Assembly: GCF_024022995.1 (NCBI RefSeq)
Contig: NZ_CP099582.1
Location: 1,601,054 to 1,665,053 of the forward strand
DNA length: 64,000 nucleotides
Reading direction: 5' to 3'
Origin: Thermococcus aggregans
GTDB lineage: Archaea > Methanobacteriota_B > Thermococci > Thermococcales > Thermococcaceae
Shown: positions 24,921-33,734 of the stretch, one piece after another
How the letters are laid out: every line of letters starts with the position of its first letter
Numbering within the stretch: position 1 is the stretch's first letter
Made by a program: the position numbers and the translations under genes
The notes under the pieces: model-generated
The model's input: only the letters and a program-made list of their open reading frames with translations
Databases searched by the model: none
What the model was told of the DNA's origin: nothing

Positions 24921-25231
24921 TAGAGTATTTTCTCCTTCTCCTTGGGGAATCGATAATGGTATTTGGAACGCTCGGCATTCTCCGCTTTCCCGATGTTTAT
25001 ACAAGGCTCCATGCAGCAACGAAATGCGATACTGGCGGAGCGATGACCATACTAATTGCTTTGGCGATTGCTTCGGAAGCGCCATTGTTGATTAAGCTAA
25101 AATTTCTCGTCTTAGCGTTTTTAATAGCCCTAATAAACCCCATGGTCTCTCATGCGATTGCTAGGGGAGCGTACAAATATGGAATAAAGCCAGAAGTTGT
25201 GGTGGATATGTATGCATGGGATAATCCTTGA
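24917..25231 (+). CDS. mnhG: Mrp antiporter subunit G
   Basis: A 104-residue protein with three hydrophobic helices. The phrase GTLGILRFPDVYTRLHAATKCDTGG is diagnostic for MnhG/PhaG. It overlaps mnhF by four bases and the next gene by about 20. Needed for assembly or activity of Mrp complexes in other organisms. Confidence 0.92.
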   Translation: MIEYFLLLLGESIMVFGTLGILRFPDVYTRLHAATKCDTGGAMTILIALAIASEAPLLIKLKFLVLAFLIALINPMVSHAIARGAYKYGIKPEVVVDMYAWDNP

Positions 25232-25442
25232 CATACTGCTCTTAGCCATGATAGCCCTTTCAATTGCGGTAATAGAGGAGAAAAACTTGGTTAGTGCGGT
25301 TGTTAAATATGCCTTTCTCAGCTTAGCTTTTGTGCTGGTGTTGACTTTTTTGAGAGCTCCCGATGTTGCTCTTTCTGCCATTGTTGTAGGGGCGATTGTG
25401 ATAGGCGTGTTTCTCTTTACAATCCGGGAGGTGGAAAAGTGA
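25212..25442 (+). CDS. Mrp antiporter subunit, DUF4040 domain (MbhD type, MrpA C-terminal region)
   Basis: A 76-residue protein with about three helices and the phrase EKNLVSAVVKYAFLSLAFVLVLTFLRAPDVALS. This corresponds to the DUF4040 part of bacterial MrpA and to MbhD of Thermococcales membrane-bound hydrogenase, here a separate gene. ATG at 25212 is used; it lies inside the end of mnhG. The stop overlaps the next start (GTGA). Confidence 0.82.
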   Translation: MHGIILDILLLAMIALSIAVIEEKNLVSAVVKYAFLSLAFVLVLTFLRAPDVALSAIVVGAIVIGVFLFTIREVEK

Positions 25443-25684
25443 AGCGAGTAATTGCTGTACTTTTGCTTCTCTCGCTTGGATATGTTTTCGTAAATTTGGA
25501 CTACTCCCGAAGCGAAGGGGGAAGTTATGAGTATTATATCACCAACTGGGAAGAAGTTGGGATTCCAAACTTGGTCACAGCAATCTTGGCGGATTGGAGA
25601 GTATATGACAGCTTAGGGGAAGCGACACTTCTTTTCACAGCTATCGCTGGCTTTTACGTCCTTCTGGGAGGTAAGAAGAAATGA
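25439..25684 (+). CDS. Mrp antiporter small subunit (MbhE type)
   Basis: An 81-residue protein beginning with GTG, with an N-terminal hydrophobic helix, an exposed loop, and a C-terminal helix (EATLLFTAIAGFYVLLGG). The DSLGEATLLF motif is shared with the MrpA-tail or MbhE subunit group. Position between the DUF4040 subunit and MnhB matches the Mbh order. It overlaps both neighbours by four bases. Confidence 0.8.
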   Translation: MKRVIAVLLLLSLGYVFVNLDYSRSEGGSYEYYITNWEEVGIPNLVTAILADWRVYDSLGEATLLFTAIAGFYVLLGGKKK

Positions 25685-26103
25685 AGATGAGCTTAATAGT
25701 GCGAACAACAACAAAGCTCATAAGCCCATTTTTGGTGGCTTATTCTGCATACCTTATGATTTACGGACATCTAAGTCCCGGAGGAGGGTTTCAAGCGGGG
25801 GTTATTGTTGCAGTTAGTGTCATCCTCCTCATAACATCTCACGGATATAAAAGGGTCAGAAAAACTTTCAAATTTTGGGAGGTTCAGCTTATCGAAGGAG
25901 CCTCAGGAGGGTTTTTAGTTCTCTTGGCAACAGCTGGTGTATTCTTCGGAGGGTTTTTCTACAACTTTCTACGAAGGGGAGATTTCGGTTCTCTCCTAAG
26001 CGGTGGAATAATTCCCCTCTTTAACATAGGCGTTGCATTGAAGGTTGGAGCTGCATTTACGTTCATGTTTTATATTCTGCTGAGGTGGGTGGAGCGTGAT
26101 TAG
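25681..26103 (+). CDS. mnhB: Mrp antiporter subunit B (MnhB domain)
   Basis: A 140-residue membrane protein with four helices. The motif YGHLSPGGGFQAGVIVA is the hallmark of the MnhB domain. It starts four bases before the stop of the previous gene and overlaps mnhC by eight bases. Confidence 0.92.
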   Translation: MKMSLIVRTTTKLISPFLVAYSAYLMIYGHLSPGGGFQAGVIVAVSVILLITSHGYKRVRKTFKFWEVQLIEGASGGFLVLLATAGVFFGGFFYNFLRRGDFGSLLSGGIIPLFNIGVALKVGAAFTFMFYILLRWVERD

Positions 26104-26389
26104 TCCCGAACTTGTAGGGATCATGATAATCCTCATAGGGCTATACGGCCTCCTTACAAAAGAGAACCTGATCAAGATAGTTCTTTCCATAAACGTAATA
26201 TCAATCGGCCTTGTCCTGTTCTTTATTGGCGTTGGCTACGTCGAAGGAGCAGATGTTCCAATAATGCCAAGGGAGAAAGTCGTTGACCCTTTACCGGCTA
26301 CCCTTATGCTAACTACCCTTGTGGTCGACGTTGCCATAACGTCGCTTGCACTGGCTCTAATCTTAAGAATTAGGAGGGAGGAAGAGTGA
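26096..26389 (+). CDS. mnhC: Mrp antiporter subunit C (NuoK-like)
   Basis: A 97-residue protein with three helices related to NuoK/MnhC; the phrase DPLPATLMLTTLVVDVAITSLALAL is typical of MnhC and includes the conserved VVDVA segment. The start is GTG. It overlaps mnhB and, by four bases, mnhD. Confidence 0.92.
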   Translation: MISPELVGIMIILIGLYGLLTKENLIKIVLSINVISIGLVLFFIGVGYVEGADVPIMPREKVVDPLPATLMLTTLVVDVAITSLALALILRIRREEE

Positions 26390-27912
26390 TTCCTCTTATC
26401 GTTGCATTTCCCCTCATTATGGCATTTTTGACTTCCATTCTTCCAGCTTTAAGGAAGGAAAAGTTTTCCAAGTACATATTCCTTCTTGGTATGTTGTCCC
26501 CGTGGATTCTTCTGCCTCAAATAATCGAAAACCTCCCGTTTAACGAAATTGTTGGAAACTGGAACAGGATTTTGGGGATTGAAGTGGCTGCAGATAATTA
26601 CAACCTTCCCTTTATAATGGCAGAGCTAATTCTATCAGCTTTTGTCGCCCTCTATGTGTATGGCAACTACTACCCCAAGAAAATTGAAAACAAGGCCTAT
26701 GTGCTTCTCCTCCTTCTTCATGCAGGGCTTTTGGGGGCTTTTATAAGTAGAGACCTCTTTAATTACTACATTTACATGGAGATAGCATCGGTTGCAAGCT
26801 TTGCCCTTGTGGGAATTTCAAAGGAGAAGGGGGCAAGGAGGGCGGCATTCAAGTACGCTATCTTTTCCCTTTTAGCATCTTATATTTTCATCCTGGGAAT
26901 AGGCATAATTTACCTAAAGACCGGCTATCTAAACCTAGCCCTTATAAAAGAGAATCTAAGAATGTCAAGAGAAATTAACGCAGCTCTAGCTTTGGCTTTT
27001 ACATCTCTACTTCTAAAAAGCGGCATATTCCCCCTGCACTTTTGGCTTCCGGATGCCCATTCAAAGGCTGACGCCCCCATAAGTGCCCTGCTTTCTGGTT
27101 TGGTCGTTAAGGCTCCGGCTTACGGAATGATTCTCCTCACACTGACATTCCCAATTGGTATCTTTGTGCAGAGAACTTTACTTACTCTGGCATTTTTTTC
27201 CATGTTCTTTGGCATAGCAATGGCAATTTTGCAGAAAAACTCTGAGAGGCTTCTGGCTTATCACACAATCTCCCAAATGGGTTATGTTCTCCTGGGGATT
27301 GCTCTCCTGAACCCCTTAGGTGCTGCATATTATGCCTTAGCCCATGCCCTCTTCAAGGGAGGTCTCTTCCTCAGTGTTGGAACAATAGCTGAACATTATA
27401 ACACAAGAGACCTAGGAAAGCTTTCCTATAGATCAAGCAAGCCGCTGGCCATAGCAATCATACTTTTAAGCCTTGCAATAGGAGGCATAAGCCCATTCAT
27501 AGGAGCTTTTGGAAAGAGCAAGATTTCAGAAGGTTTACAGGGAGTCTTGGAGTATCTCTTTTATATTGGCGGGATAGGGACTCTGGTCTCATTTACAAAG
27601 CTCAATTATTACCTTTCAAAGAGAAAGGAAAAAGCCGAACTCCCCAGAAAAAAGGCAGTAATTCCCCTGCTGCTTGGAACTTTAACACTCGTTGGGGGCA
27701 TCTATCTCTACCCCCACCTTAACATTCTTAAAGACTTGAGCAGCATTGCAATGGCCTTCATTCTCTTTTACCTGCTTAAGAACTTGGGAGTCTTTGAAAT
27801 CTCTACTGAGGCTTTCATACCAGAGCAGTTCAGTAGCCTTGGCAAAGAAATAAATGCTTACATGTTCCTCTTCACTGCATTGTTGCTCTTATTTTTACTC
27901 AATTTCCTTTAG
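26386..27912 (+). CDS. mnhD: Mrp antiporter subunit D (NuoL/M/N-like proton channel)
   Basis: A 508-residue polytopic protein, the only large antiporter-like subunit in this operon. It has about 14 helices, a conserved Glu in YIYMEIASVASF (helix 5 region), a Lys in LLLKSGIFPLHFWLPDAH and the loop SKADAPISALLSGLVVK, all typical of NuoM/MrpD. Start is GTG overlapping mnhC. The last 18 bases overlap the end of the convergent ACT gene. There are no hydrogenase or dehydrogenase genes attached, so it presumably works as a stand-alone Na+/H+ exchanger. Confidence 0.93.
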   Translation: MIPLIVAFPLIMAFLTSILPALRKEKFSKYIFLLGMLSPWILLPQIIENLPFNEIVGNWNRILGIEVAADNYNLPFIMAELILSAFVALYVYGNYYPKKIENKAYVLLLLLHAGLLGAFISRDLFNYYIYMEIASVASFALVGISKEKGARRAAFKYAIFSLLASYIFILGIGIIYLKTGYLNLALIKENLRMSREINAALALAFTSLLLKSGIFPLHFWLPDAHSKADAPISALLSGLVVKAPAYGMILLTLTFPIGIFVQRTLLTLAFFSMFFGIAMAILQKNSERLLAYHTISQMGYVLLGIALLNPLGAAYYALAHALFKGGLFLSVGTIAEHYNTRDLGKLSYRSSKPLAIAIILLSLAIGGISPFIGAFGKSKISEGLQGVLEYLFYIGGIGTLVSFTKLNYYLSKRKEKAELPRKKAVIPLLLGTLTLVGGIYLYPHLNILKDLSSIAMAFILFYLLKNLGVFEISTEAFIPEQFSSLGKEINAYMFLFTALLLLFLLNFL

Positions 27913-28305
27913 CGAAACTTCCATGACTTCCTCAATATTTTGCAACTCTGCAACAAGTTCCTCTTTGCTTATGTCCATTCGACTTACATCCACAACTGCA
28001 ACTATGGCACCAAGGCCAATCTGCTCCATTTCCTCGGCCTCGCTGAATAGGATGTTGACCTTATGCTTTCCAAGAGTGCCGGTGATTTTAGCCAGAACTC
28101 CGGGCTTATCTTTTACCACAACAAGTTCAATCTCTACAAGCTCTTTTCCAGGAAGCGCTATTCTTTCCAGGTGAATTTCATTTAGGTCGGTATCAATTTC
28201 CACAAGAAAATAGGCGTCCTTAACGAGTCCAACCTCATACGCCCATTCCAAAGGTACTTCTATCTTTCCGTTCTCTCTAATTCTCAAAATCTCGTAGTGC
28301 CTCAT
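27895..28305 (-). CDS. ACT-domain regulatory protein
   Basis: A 136-residue soluble protein. The C-terminal part (from about residue 60, LVEIELVVVKDKPGVLAKITGTLGKHKVNI) is an ACT domain, a fold that binds amino acids or other small ligands. The N-terminal 55 residues (RENGKIEVPLEWAYEVGLV) resemble a short swapped-hairpin-like segment. ATG 28305 is chosen because the minus-strand TATA (AGGTTTTTATTTT) around 28328-28338 would start transcription within a few bases of it, implying a leaderless message. Ligand unknown. Confidence 0.78.
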   Translation of the reverse strand: MRHYEILRIRENGKIEVPLEWAYEVGLVKDAYFLVEIDTDLNEIHLERIALPGKELVEIELVVVKDKPGVLAKITGTLGKHKVNILFSEAEEMEQIGLGAIVAVVDVSRMDISKEELVAELQNIEEVMEVSLKEIE

Positions 28306-28396
28306 AAAGGTAGTTAACATTTCGCAAAATAAAAACCTTCCTTTTTTAGAAACTTTTTTAATAAAGTGAAGCACCAAAGAAGGTGGAGGTGCAGCT

Positions 28397-29530
28397 GTGG
28401 AAATTGGTATGATCGGTTATGTGTTTATTATAATTGCAGTTGCAAGGCTTTTTGCTGAGGTATTCGAACGATTAGGATATCCGGGCTTTCTTGGAGAGAT
28501 TTCAGCAGGCTTATTGTTGGGGAGCTTCCTTGTTTCAATGCCCAGAGAGGAGTTAAATCTTCTTGCAGAGCTTGGCATATTTTTCCTAATGATGTATGCT
28601 GGATTGGAGCTTACGCCTGAAGAAGTCCATTTAGGTGGTAAAAAGAGTCTTCCCCTTTACATAGTAACCTACGCCTTGATGACATTTATAACTATTCCCT
28701 TCACGGATTATACAATCTCCCATGAAAACCTCATAGTCGGGTCAATACTTTCCGTGGCATCTGCGCCCATAGTTCTCAGATTGTCCAGATTTTTTGGAGG
28801 GGATTTTTTACATATTGCTTTATCGTATGCAGTAATAAGTGAAATTGGGGCTCTCCTTAGTCTGTATCTTTTAGTTAATTTTGAGATTTATCATTTAACC
28901 TATTTTGACCTACTTCTTGAGTTGCTGAAAGATGGGCTGTTCCTAGGAGTTCTTTTTGGAATAAACTACATCCTAAATGTTAAGCATAAAGTATTGATTA
29001 TACGAGCGCTCAGGAATTTAAAAAGCGACGAAGCAGTTTTTGGCTTGGTGATGATCCTCGCAACTTCGATAGCCCTTGCCAGCGAAATGATAGGGCTCCA
29101 CTTTAGCCTTGGGGCTTTCATCGTTGGACTTTTACTTCACAGCGATTTAATGGGAACCAAGCAGTATAAGAGGGTGTACACGATAATATCTGGAATAACC
29201 TATGGTATTTTCGCTCCAATTTTCTTTGCATGGCGTGGAATAAACTTTGAAACTGAATTTTCAGTGGAAGTTGTTTATTTCTTTATCTTAGCCTATATCC
29301 TTAGAATTCTCTTAACAATGGCGTTTACATGGAATGGAGAAATCAGAAAAACAATAGTAAGGGCAAGCGGAGTTGCAAGTTTCGGAGTTCTTGGACTGCT
29401 CGTGGGTGAGTTGGGATATGAGTATGGAGTCCTAAGCCAGCACCTTTATGCAATAGCATCGTTAGCTAGTGTTTTGGGAATGTTTGTTTCCACTACAATT
29501 GGAAAGCTCTTCTCGGCCGAAAATTCCTAA
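28397..29530 (+). CDS. CPA2-family cation:proton antiporter (NapA/KefB type)
   Basis: A 377-residue membrane protein with about 12 helices. The N-terminal phrase RLGYPGFLGEISAGLLLGSF and the later ASEMIGLHFSLGAFIVGLLL match the Na+/H+ exchanger domain of CPA2. It lacks the C-terminal TrkA-N or TrkA-C domains of KefB. Start GTG has GGAGGTG eight bases upstream. Its location beside the Mrp operon suggests a regional focus on sodium homeostasis, but it has its own promoter region. Confidence 0.88.
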   Translation: MEIGMIGYVFIIIAVARLFAEVFERLGYPGFLGEISAGLLLGSFLVSMPREELNLLAELGIFFLMMYAGLELTPEEVHLGGKKSLPLYIVTYALMTFITIPFTDYTISHENLIVGSILSVASAPIVLRLSRFFGGDFLHIALSYAVISEIGALLSLYLLVNFEIYHLTYFDLLLELLKDGLFLGVLFGINYILNVKHKVLIIRALRNLKSDEAVFGLVMILATSIALASEMIGLHFSLGAFIVGLLLHSDLMGTKQYKRVYTIISGITYGIFAPIFFAWRGINFETEFSVEVVYFFILAYILRILLTMAFTWNGEIRKTIVRASGVASFGVLGLLVGELGYEYGVLSQHLYAIASLASVLGMFVSTTIGKLFSAENS

Positions 29531-29552
29531 AATTTCCTTCCTTCTTTTTAGT

Positions 29553-29578
29553 TTTAGACCTTTCTGGAGTGGTCTAAA
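29553..29578. repeat. Inverted repeat after the CPA2 gene
   Basis: TTTAGACC (29553-29560) and GGTCTAAA (29571-29578) are perfect complements with a 10-base spacer, lying after a T-rich stretch that probably terminates the CPA2 transcript, and about 15 bases before the arginine decarboxylase promoter. It may be an operator or a hairpin; the T-rich run precedes rather than follows it, which argues against an intrinsic terminator. Confidence 0.4.
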
Positions 29579-29593
29579 TTGATAGGGGCATAA

Positions 29594-29611
29594 GGCGAAA
29601 GGTTTATAAGC
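29594..29611 (+). promoter_or_regulatory. BRE/TATA promoter of the polyamine genes
   Basis: GGCGAAAGGTTTATAAGC is a textbook Thermococcales BRE plus TATA. Transcription would start near 29630, giving a leader of about 80 bases before the arginine decarboxylase ATG, long for this group. Confidence 0.7.
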
Positions 29612-29713
29612 AAGGCTATGCGTAAAAGCAAACTGACAATGAAATTCTTAATTAAATAAGCTTAAAATCATGATTAACCTGAGAATAGATGAAAAAGAAG
29701 GAGGTAAACACTT

Positions 29714-30190
29714 ATGAGCTGGACAACTCCAAAAAAAGCCATTTTACTCGCTACAAGCGCGGAGGGGGGTACAAAATTAAACGCATTTGACAACGCTTTA
29801 CTCAAAATGGGCATCGGAAACGTCAACTTAGTAAAGCTCAGCAGCGTCATTCCAGCACACATAGAGTGGATTGACGAGCTTCCGAAGAATATTCCAATTG
29901 GAATGCTCCTTCCAACGGTTTACGCCCACATAGAAAGCGACGAGCCAGGTTCGACAATTAGCGCCGCCCTTGGTGTCGGAATTAGCGAGGACAATACTGG
30001 AGGACTAATATACGAGTACAGCGGCTACTGCACCAAGGAAGAAGCAGAGAAAATGGTAAAGAAAATGGTGGAAGAAGGCTTTAGAGTTAGAGGCTGGAAG
30101 CTCAAGGAATTTAAGGCTGCTGTTGCCGAGATAACAGTTAAAGATAAGCCCGCTGCTGCTGTTGCTGCCGTTGTTATGCTGCCTTATTAG
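29714..30190 (+). CDS. pdaD: Pyruvoyl-dependent arginine decarboxylase
   Basis: Converts arginine to agmatine, the first step of polyamine synthesis in Thermococcales. The 158-residue proenzyme cleaves itself between the two serines of KLSSVIP (Ser43 and Ser44), leaving a pyruvoyl group on the new N-terminus of the large chain. The GVGISED and YEYSGYCTKEEAE phrases are conserved in the family. The GGAGGT ribosome binding site sits at a standard distance. It is followed by AdoMet decarboxylase and aminopropyltransferase genes. Confidence 0.95.
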   Translation: MSWTTPKKAILLATSAEGGTKLNAFDNALLKMGIGNVNLVKLSSVIPAHIEWIDELPKNIPIGMLLPTVYAHIESDEPGSTISAALGVGISEDNTGGLIYEYSGYCTKEEAEKMVKKMVEEGFRVRGWKLKEFKAAVAEITVKDKPAAAVAAVVMLPY

Positions 30191-30264
30191 TATTTTAATT
30201 TTTCAATTTCAAAAAGTACAAAGAAAGTATAAGGAGGTGTTGAGAATGGAAGGAGGTGATGGCG

Positions 30265-30636
30265 ATGGCTCAAGTAATCGAAACCCCACTAGGGATGCAT
30301 GTCGTGTTGGATCTTTACGACTGCGATCCCAAGATACTCGACGACATAGAGAAAATAGAAGAAATACTTACCAAAGCCGCTGAAGTGGCAAATGCAACTA
30401 TTATTGATAAGCGCTTCCATAAGTTTTCTCCTCAAGGCGTTTCTGGTGTTGTTGTCGTTTCTGAGAGTCACATCGCAATTCACACATGGCCCGAGCATGG
30501 TTATGCTGCCGTTGATGTTTATACCTGTGGAGATCATACAATGCCCCTCAAAGCGAGTGAGTATATTATCAAGGAGTTAAAATGCAAAAAGCCGAGTGTT
30601 GTGAAACTTGATAGGGGGCTTCTCTTTAAGGAGTGA
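30265..30636 (+). CDS. speH: S-adenosylmethionine decarboxylase proenzyme
   Basis: Provides the aminopropyl donor for polyamine synthesis. The 123-residue chain is cleaved before Ser68 in SESHIAIHTWPE, creating the pyruvoyl cofactor; the conserved YTCG follows. Three in-frame start codons (GTG 30256, ATG 30259, ATG 30265) lie together; ATG 30265 is preferred because GGAGGTG ends six bases before it. The gene is 75 bases downstream of pdaD and probably in the same message or driven by a weak promoter in the gap. Confidence 0.95.
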   Translation: MAQVIETPLGMHVVLDLYDCDPKILDDIEKIEEILTKAAEVANATIIDKRFHKFSPQGVSGVVVVSESHIAIHTWPEHGYAAVDVYTCGDHTMPLKASEYIIKELKCKKPSVVKLDRGLLFKE

Positions 30637-30745
30637 TCTTTTTTCCTTTATTGCCCTCCTTAAATCAAAATTTTTGTCAAATATTGGCCAGTCAAAAGCA
30701 AAAGTTTAAAAAACATTGGATAAGCTTTCAACCAAGGTGAAGGTG

Positions 30746-31591
30746 ATGGAGTTCATTGAGTGGTACCCAAGGGGTTATGGTGTGGGATTCAAGGTCATTT
30801 CAAAAATAATTGACGTAGAGAGCAAATATCAGAAGATAGAGCTTTATGAGACTGAAGGGTTTGGAAAGCTTCTTGTAATCGACGGCACTGTTCAGCTTGT
30901 GGAGGAGAGTGAGAGAAGTTACCATGAGCCATTAGTTCACCCTGCTATGCTTGCCCATCCAAATCCAAAAAAGGTTCTCGTAATTGGTGGAGGTGACGGA
31001 GGAACTCTAAGGGAAGTTCTCAAGCACAAGACCGTTGAAAAGGCAGTTATGGTGGAAATAGACGAGAAAGTTGTTGAAGTATCAATGAAATACCTAAAAA
31101 TTGATGGGGGACTCCTTGAGAGAACCATTAAAGGAGAAGAACCAAGGGCAGAGCTCATTATAGGGGACGGAGTTGAATACATGAAGAAGCACAAAGATCA
31201 CTTTGACGTCATAATAGTGGATTCAACAGATCCAGTTGGCCCTGCAAAGCTCCTATTCAGTGAGGAATTCTACAGAGATGCATATGAAGCTTTAGGGGAG
31301 AAGGGGCTATACATTACTCAAGCAGGCAGCGTTTACCTCTTCACAGATGAGTTGCTTGGCGCTTACAAGAACATGAAAAAGGTCTTCGATAGGGTTTATT
31401 GCTTTAGCTTCCCGGTAATTGGCTACGCGTCTCCTTGGAGCTTTCTGGTTGGAGTTAAGGGAGAGATAGATTTCACAAAGGTTGACCTAGCTAGGGCAAA
31501 GGACCTCAACCTGCAGTACTACGACCCCGAAAGGCACGAAACACTATTCCAGATGCCCAAGTACGTGAGAGAGCTCTTGGAAAAGAGTTAG
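30746..31591 (+). CDS. speE: Aminopropyltransferase (SpeE, spermidine-synthase family)
   Basis: Transfers the aminopropyl group from decarboxylated AdoMet; in Thermococcales the physiological acceptor is often agmatine. The 281-residue protein has the family motifs [19 protein letters not shown], the nucleotide-binding [18 protein letters not shown], and the acidic catalytic region [13 protein letters not shown] 30746 follows AAGGTGAAGGTG; an in-frame ATG ten codons upstream lacks a binding site. The end overlaps the convergent regulator by four bases. Confidence 0.94.
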   Translation: MEFIEWYPRGYGVGFKVISKIIDVESKYQKIELYETEGFGKLLVIDGTVQLVEESERSYHEPLVHPAMLAHPNPKKVLVIGGGDGGTLREVLKHKTVEKAVMVEIDEKVVEVSMKYLKIDGGLLERTIKGEEPRAELIIGDGVEYMKKHKDHFDVIIVDSTDPVGPAKLLFSEEFYRDAYEALGEKGLYITQAGSVYLFTDELLGAYKNMKKVFDRVYCFSFPVIGYASPWSFLVGVKGEIDFTKVDLARAKDLNLQYYDPERHETLFQMPKYVRELLEKS

Positions 31592-31911
31592 AGTATTTTG
31601 TTCGCTTCCTTCTCCATGCTTCTTATGATTTCCTCCATTTTAGAAAGCAAAACTTTCAAGGCTTCTCTTGGTGCCTTTGCCCAGTAAATATACCCAATCC
31701 AGCCCCTATTGACAAGCTTTCTTTCAACAAGCCCAAGTTCGAGAAGATGTCTGAGCTTCTCCCTAACGATTCTCTCAGAGAGTCCAAGCCTTTTTGCTAT
31801 TTGCCTTGCTGTTAGCTGTTCATCTAAAAGGAGGGAGTATATCCTAATTTCAGAGTTTGTAAGCTCAAACTTCTTAAGCACATTCGTGAAAATGTTTAGC
31901 AGCTCCTCCAT
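31588..31911 (-). CDS. Winged-helix transcriptional regulator (TrmB/ArsR-like)
   Basis: A 107-residue protein, mostly a winged helix: [19 protein letters not shown], then [21 protein letters not shown] (recognition helix) and a wing [10 protein letters not shown]. The C-terminus predicts a helix that could dimerise. ATG 31911 is chosen because a palindromic TTATAA at 31967-31972 predicts a minus-strand transcript starting near 31943; a GTG at 31950 lies upstream of that. It shares this promoter region with the divergent prenyltransferase and may regulate it. Confidence 0.75.
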   Translation of the reverse strand: MEELLNIFTNVLKKFELTNSEIRIYSLLLDEQLTARQIAKRLGLSERIVREKLRHLLELGLVERKLVNRGWIGYIYWAKAPREALKVLLSKMEEIIRSMEKEANKIL

Positions 31912-32002
31912 AGGGATCACGTCTGAAGATTTTTGTTCATACCTAATCACACTTTGGTGAAAAGGTTTATAAGTCTTGCTCCAACACTCAACGAGGGGTA
32001 AA

Positions 32003-32809
32003 ATGTTGCGAGCAGTTATAAAAAACGTGAGGATACTGGACGGAAGGGCTTACATAGGAATTGGTATCCTGGGAATCTTAACTAGCTTTGGGGATAACCC
32101 CGATGTTACTAAAGCCCTGATGTTTGCTCTTTCACTTGTACTGTATGTCGCCTATGCATTTGCCATAAACAACTGTTTCGATTCCGACACGGATGTTCTA
32201 AATCCTCGAAAAAGAAATAAAAATCCAATAGCAAGCGGCGAGCTTAGCTTTAGGGTAGGGGTTCTCTTATCTTTCGCCTTGATATTGATGGGTATGATTA
32301 TCTCATTCCTTTCAAGCAGGGATGCGTTTATTGTCTATGCAACAATGACAGCCTTGGCAACTTTTTATTCCGCTCCTCCTAGGCTTAAGGCCAGACCGAT
32401 AGCTGATGTAGTCTCACATGGGCTGTTTTTCGGCACGATGCCTTTTATATATGGAGCCTATTTTGACGGGAACATAAGTCGATATGAGGTCTTGATAGGG
32501 TTAGCCTTGTTTTTGTATTCCATGGCTATGGAGCTAAGAAACCACCTTGAGGACTACGAAAGCGACCTGAAAGCAGGTCTAAAAACAACCCCAATACTTA
32601 TCGGCAAAGGAACCTCAGAGAAATTAGTTCTCGTGTTTTCGCTCTTATCTCTTGCAATCCTATTGGGGTCCCTTTTTTATCCCTTTGCATTAACTGGGGT
32701 GTTAAGCTTAATAGGAACTAAAAGGGAAGTAAAAATAAGTTACAAACTCTTAGACTGGAGTGTGGCTTTGCTTTTAGTATTTCACGCATTAACACACAGT
32801 GGTGTATAA
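32003..32809 (+). CDS. UbiA-family prenyltransferase
   Basis: A 268-residue polytopic membrane protein with the two acidic motifs of the UbiA family: NNCFDSDTD near residue 60 and DYESDLKAG near 185. The stretch NPRKRNKNPIASG after the first motif recalls the branch that includes decaprenylphosphoryl-phosphoribose synthases rather than archaeal lipid (DGGGP) synthases, which read differently there. Genes for a flippase-like protein and a glycosyltransferase follow immediately, so a lipid-linked sugar is a plausible product. ATG 32003 has GAGGGG upstream and a TATA (GGTTTATAAG) at 31964-31973. Confidence 0.8.
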   Translation: MLRAVIKNVRILDGRAYIGIGILGILTSFGDNPDVTKALMFALSLVLYVAYAFAINNCFDSDTDVLNPRKRNKNPIASGELSFRVGVLLSFALILMGMIISFLSSRDAFIVYATMTALATFYSAPPRLKARPIADVVSHGLFFGTMPFIYGAYFDGNISRYEVLIGLALFLYSMAMELRNHLEDYESDLKAGLKTTPILIGKGTSEKLVLVFSLLSLAILLGSLFYPFALTGVLSLIGTKREVKISYKLLDWSVALLLVFHALTHSGV

Positions 32810-32810
32810 C

Positions 32811-33734
32811 ATGAGGAAGACAACTTTAAGAAAGCTCTTTAGTGCATTGGCTTTTTTAATCTCTCTTGCCTATCTCTACAAAAGCGTCGATTTTAAAGAG
32901 CTTGCCTTAGCGATAAGTGAAGCAAATTATGGCTACTTGCTTCTCGCCCTTGTTCTGTCAGTTTTTACTCTTTTACTCGGCGCGTTGAGGTGGTACTTAA
33001 TCTTAAGGAAAGTTCAAAAAGCCAGCTTTAGAAAGACTCTCCAAGCCTTTGTAAGTGGCTATTACCTCATGGCAATCCTTCCTCCGACCTTGGGACATAT
33101 GGCAAAAGTCAAACTTGTTGGAGGGGACTACTTTGCAGCCCTTTCTTCTCTTGCTCTTGGAATGGCCGCAGAAGTTGTTATTCTCATTTCTTTTGGTTTG
33201 ATATTTCTGGGATTCACAAAACTGGGTCTTCTTGGGATAGCCATAATACTCGTTGCCTTTATTTATGATAAGGCTTTTCACCGGGTCGCGCTTACCTTTT
33301 TCAAAGTTTGGGAAGGCTTAGGTGCCAGAAAAATTTCAACGAGACTCAAAGAATGGTGGCACCGTGGCTACTTGGGTTGGAAAAAGGCAAAAGAAAGTAA
33401 AACCAGCTTTGCCACTGCGTTTTTATTATCATTTGCCGTGATATTCCTCCAAGTTTTCGGCTTAGTCCTCGTGGGAAAAGCATTTTCTCTGGATATCTCA
33501 CTAAAAGGTGCATTTTACGCCTTTCTTATGAGCATTATCTTCGCTTCTCTCAGCGGGATACCTTCTGGGCTTGGAGCCAATGAGTTCGGCATTCTTGTGG
33601 GCATCGGCCCATCGACAAAAGGCGCTCTTACGGCATTCCTTTATAAGTTCCTGTTTCAGTATCAGTACTCAATAGTTGGTGCATTTGTATTTTACAAGCT
33701 TTTGGGTGGTGGACATGAAGATAGCCCTAGTTAG
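32811..33734 (+). CDS. Flippase-like membrane protein (UPF0104/AglD C-terminal type)
   Basis: A 307-residue protein with about eight helices of the lysylphosphatidylglycerol-synthase transmembrane family, also found in archaeal AglD. Key phrases are LGALRWYLIL and PSGLGANEFGILVGIG. Such domains are thought to move or anchor lipid-linked substrates across the membrane. The ATG directly follows the prenyltransferase stop, and the last 20 bases overlap the glycosyltransferase start. Confidence 0.82.
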   Translation: MRKTTLRKLFSALAFLISLAYLYKSVDFKELALAISEANYGYLLLALVLSVFTLLLGALRWYLILRKVQKASFRKTLQAFVSGYYLMAILPPTLGHMAKVKLVGGDYFAALSSLALGMAAEVVILISFGLIFLGFTKLGLLGIAIILVAFIYDKAFHRVALTFFKVWEGLGARKISTRLKEWWHRGYLGWKKAKESKTSFATAFLLSFAVIFLQVFGLVLVGKAFSLDISLKGAFYAFLMSIIFASLSGIPSGLGANEFGILVGIGPSTKGALTAFLYKFLFQYQYSIVGAFVFYKLLGGGHEDSPS

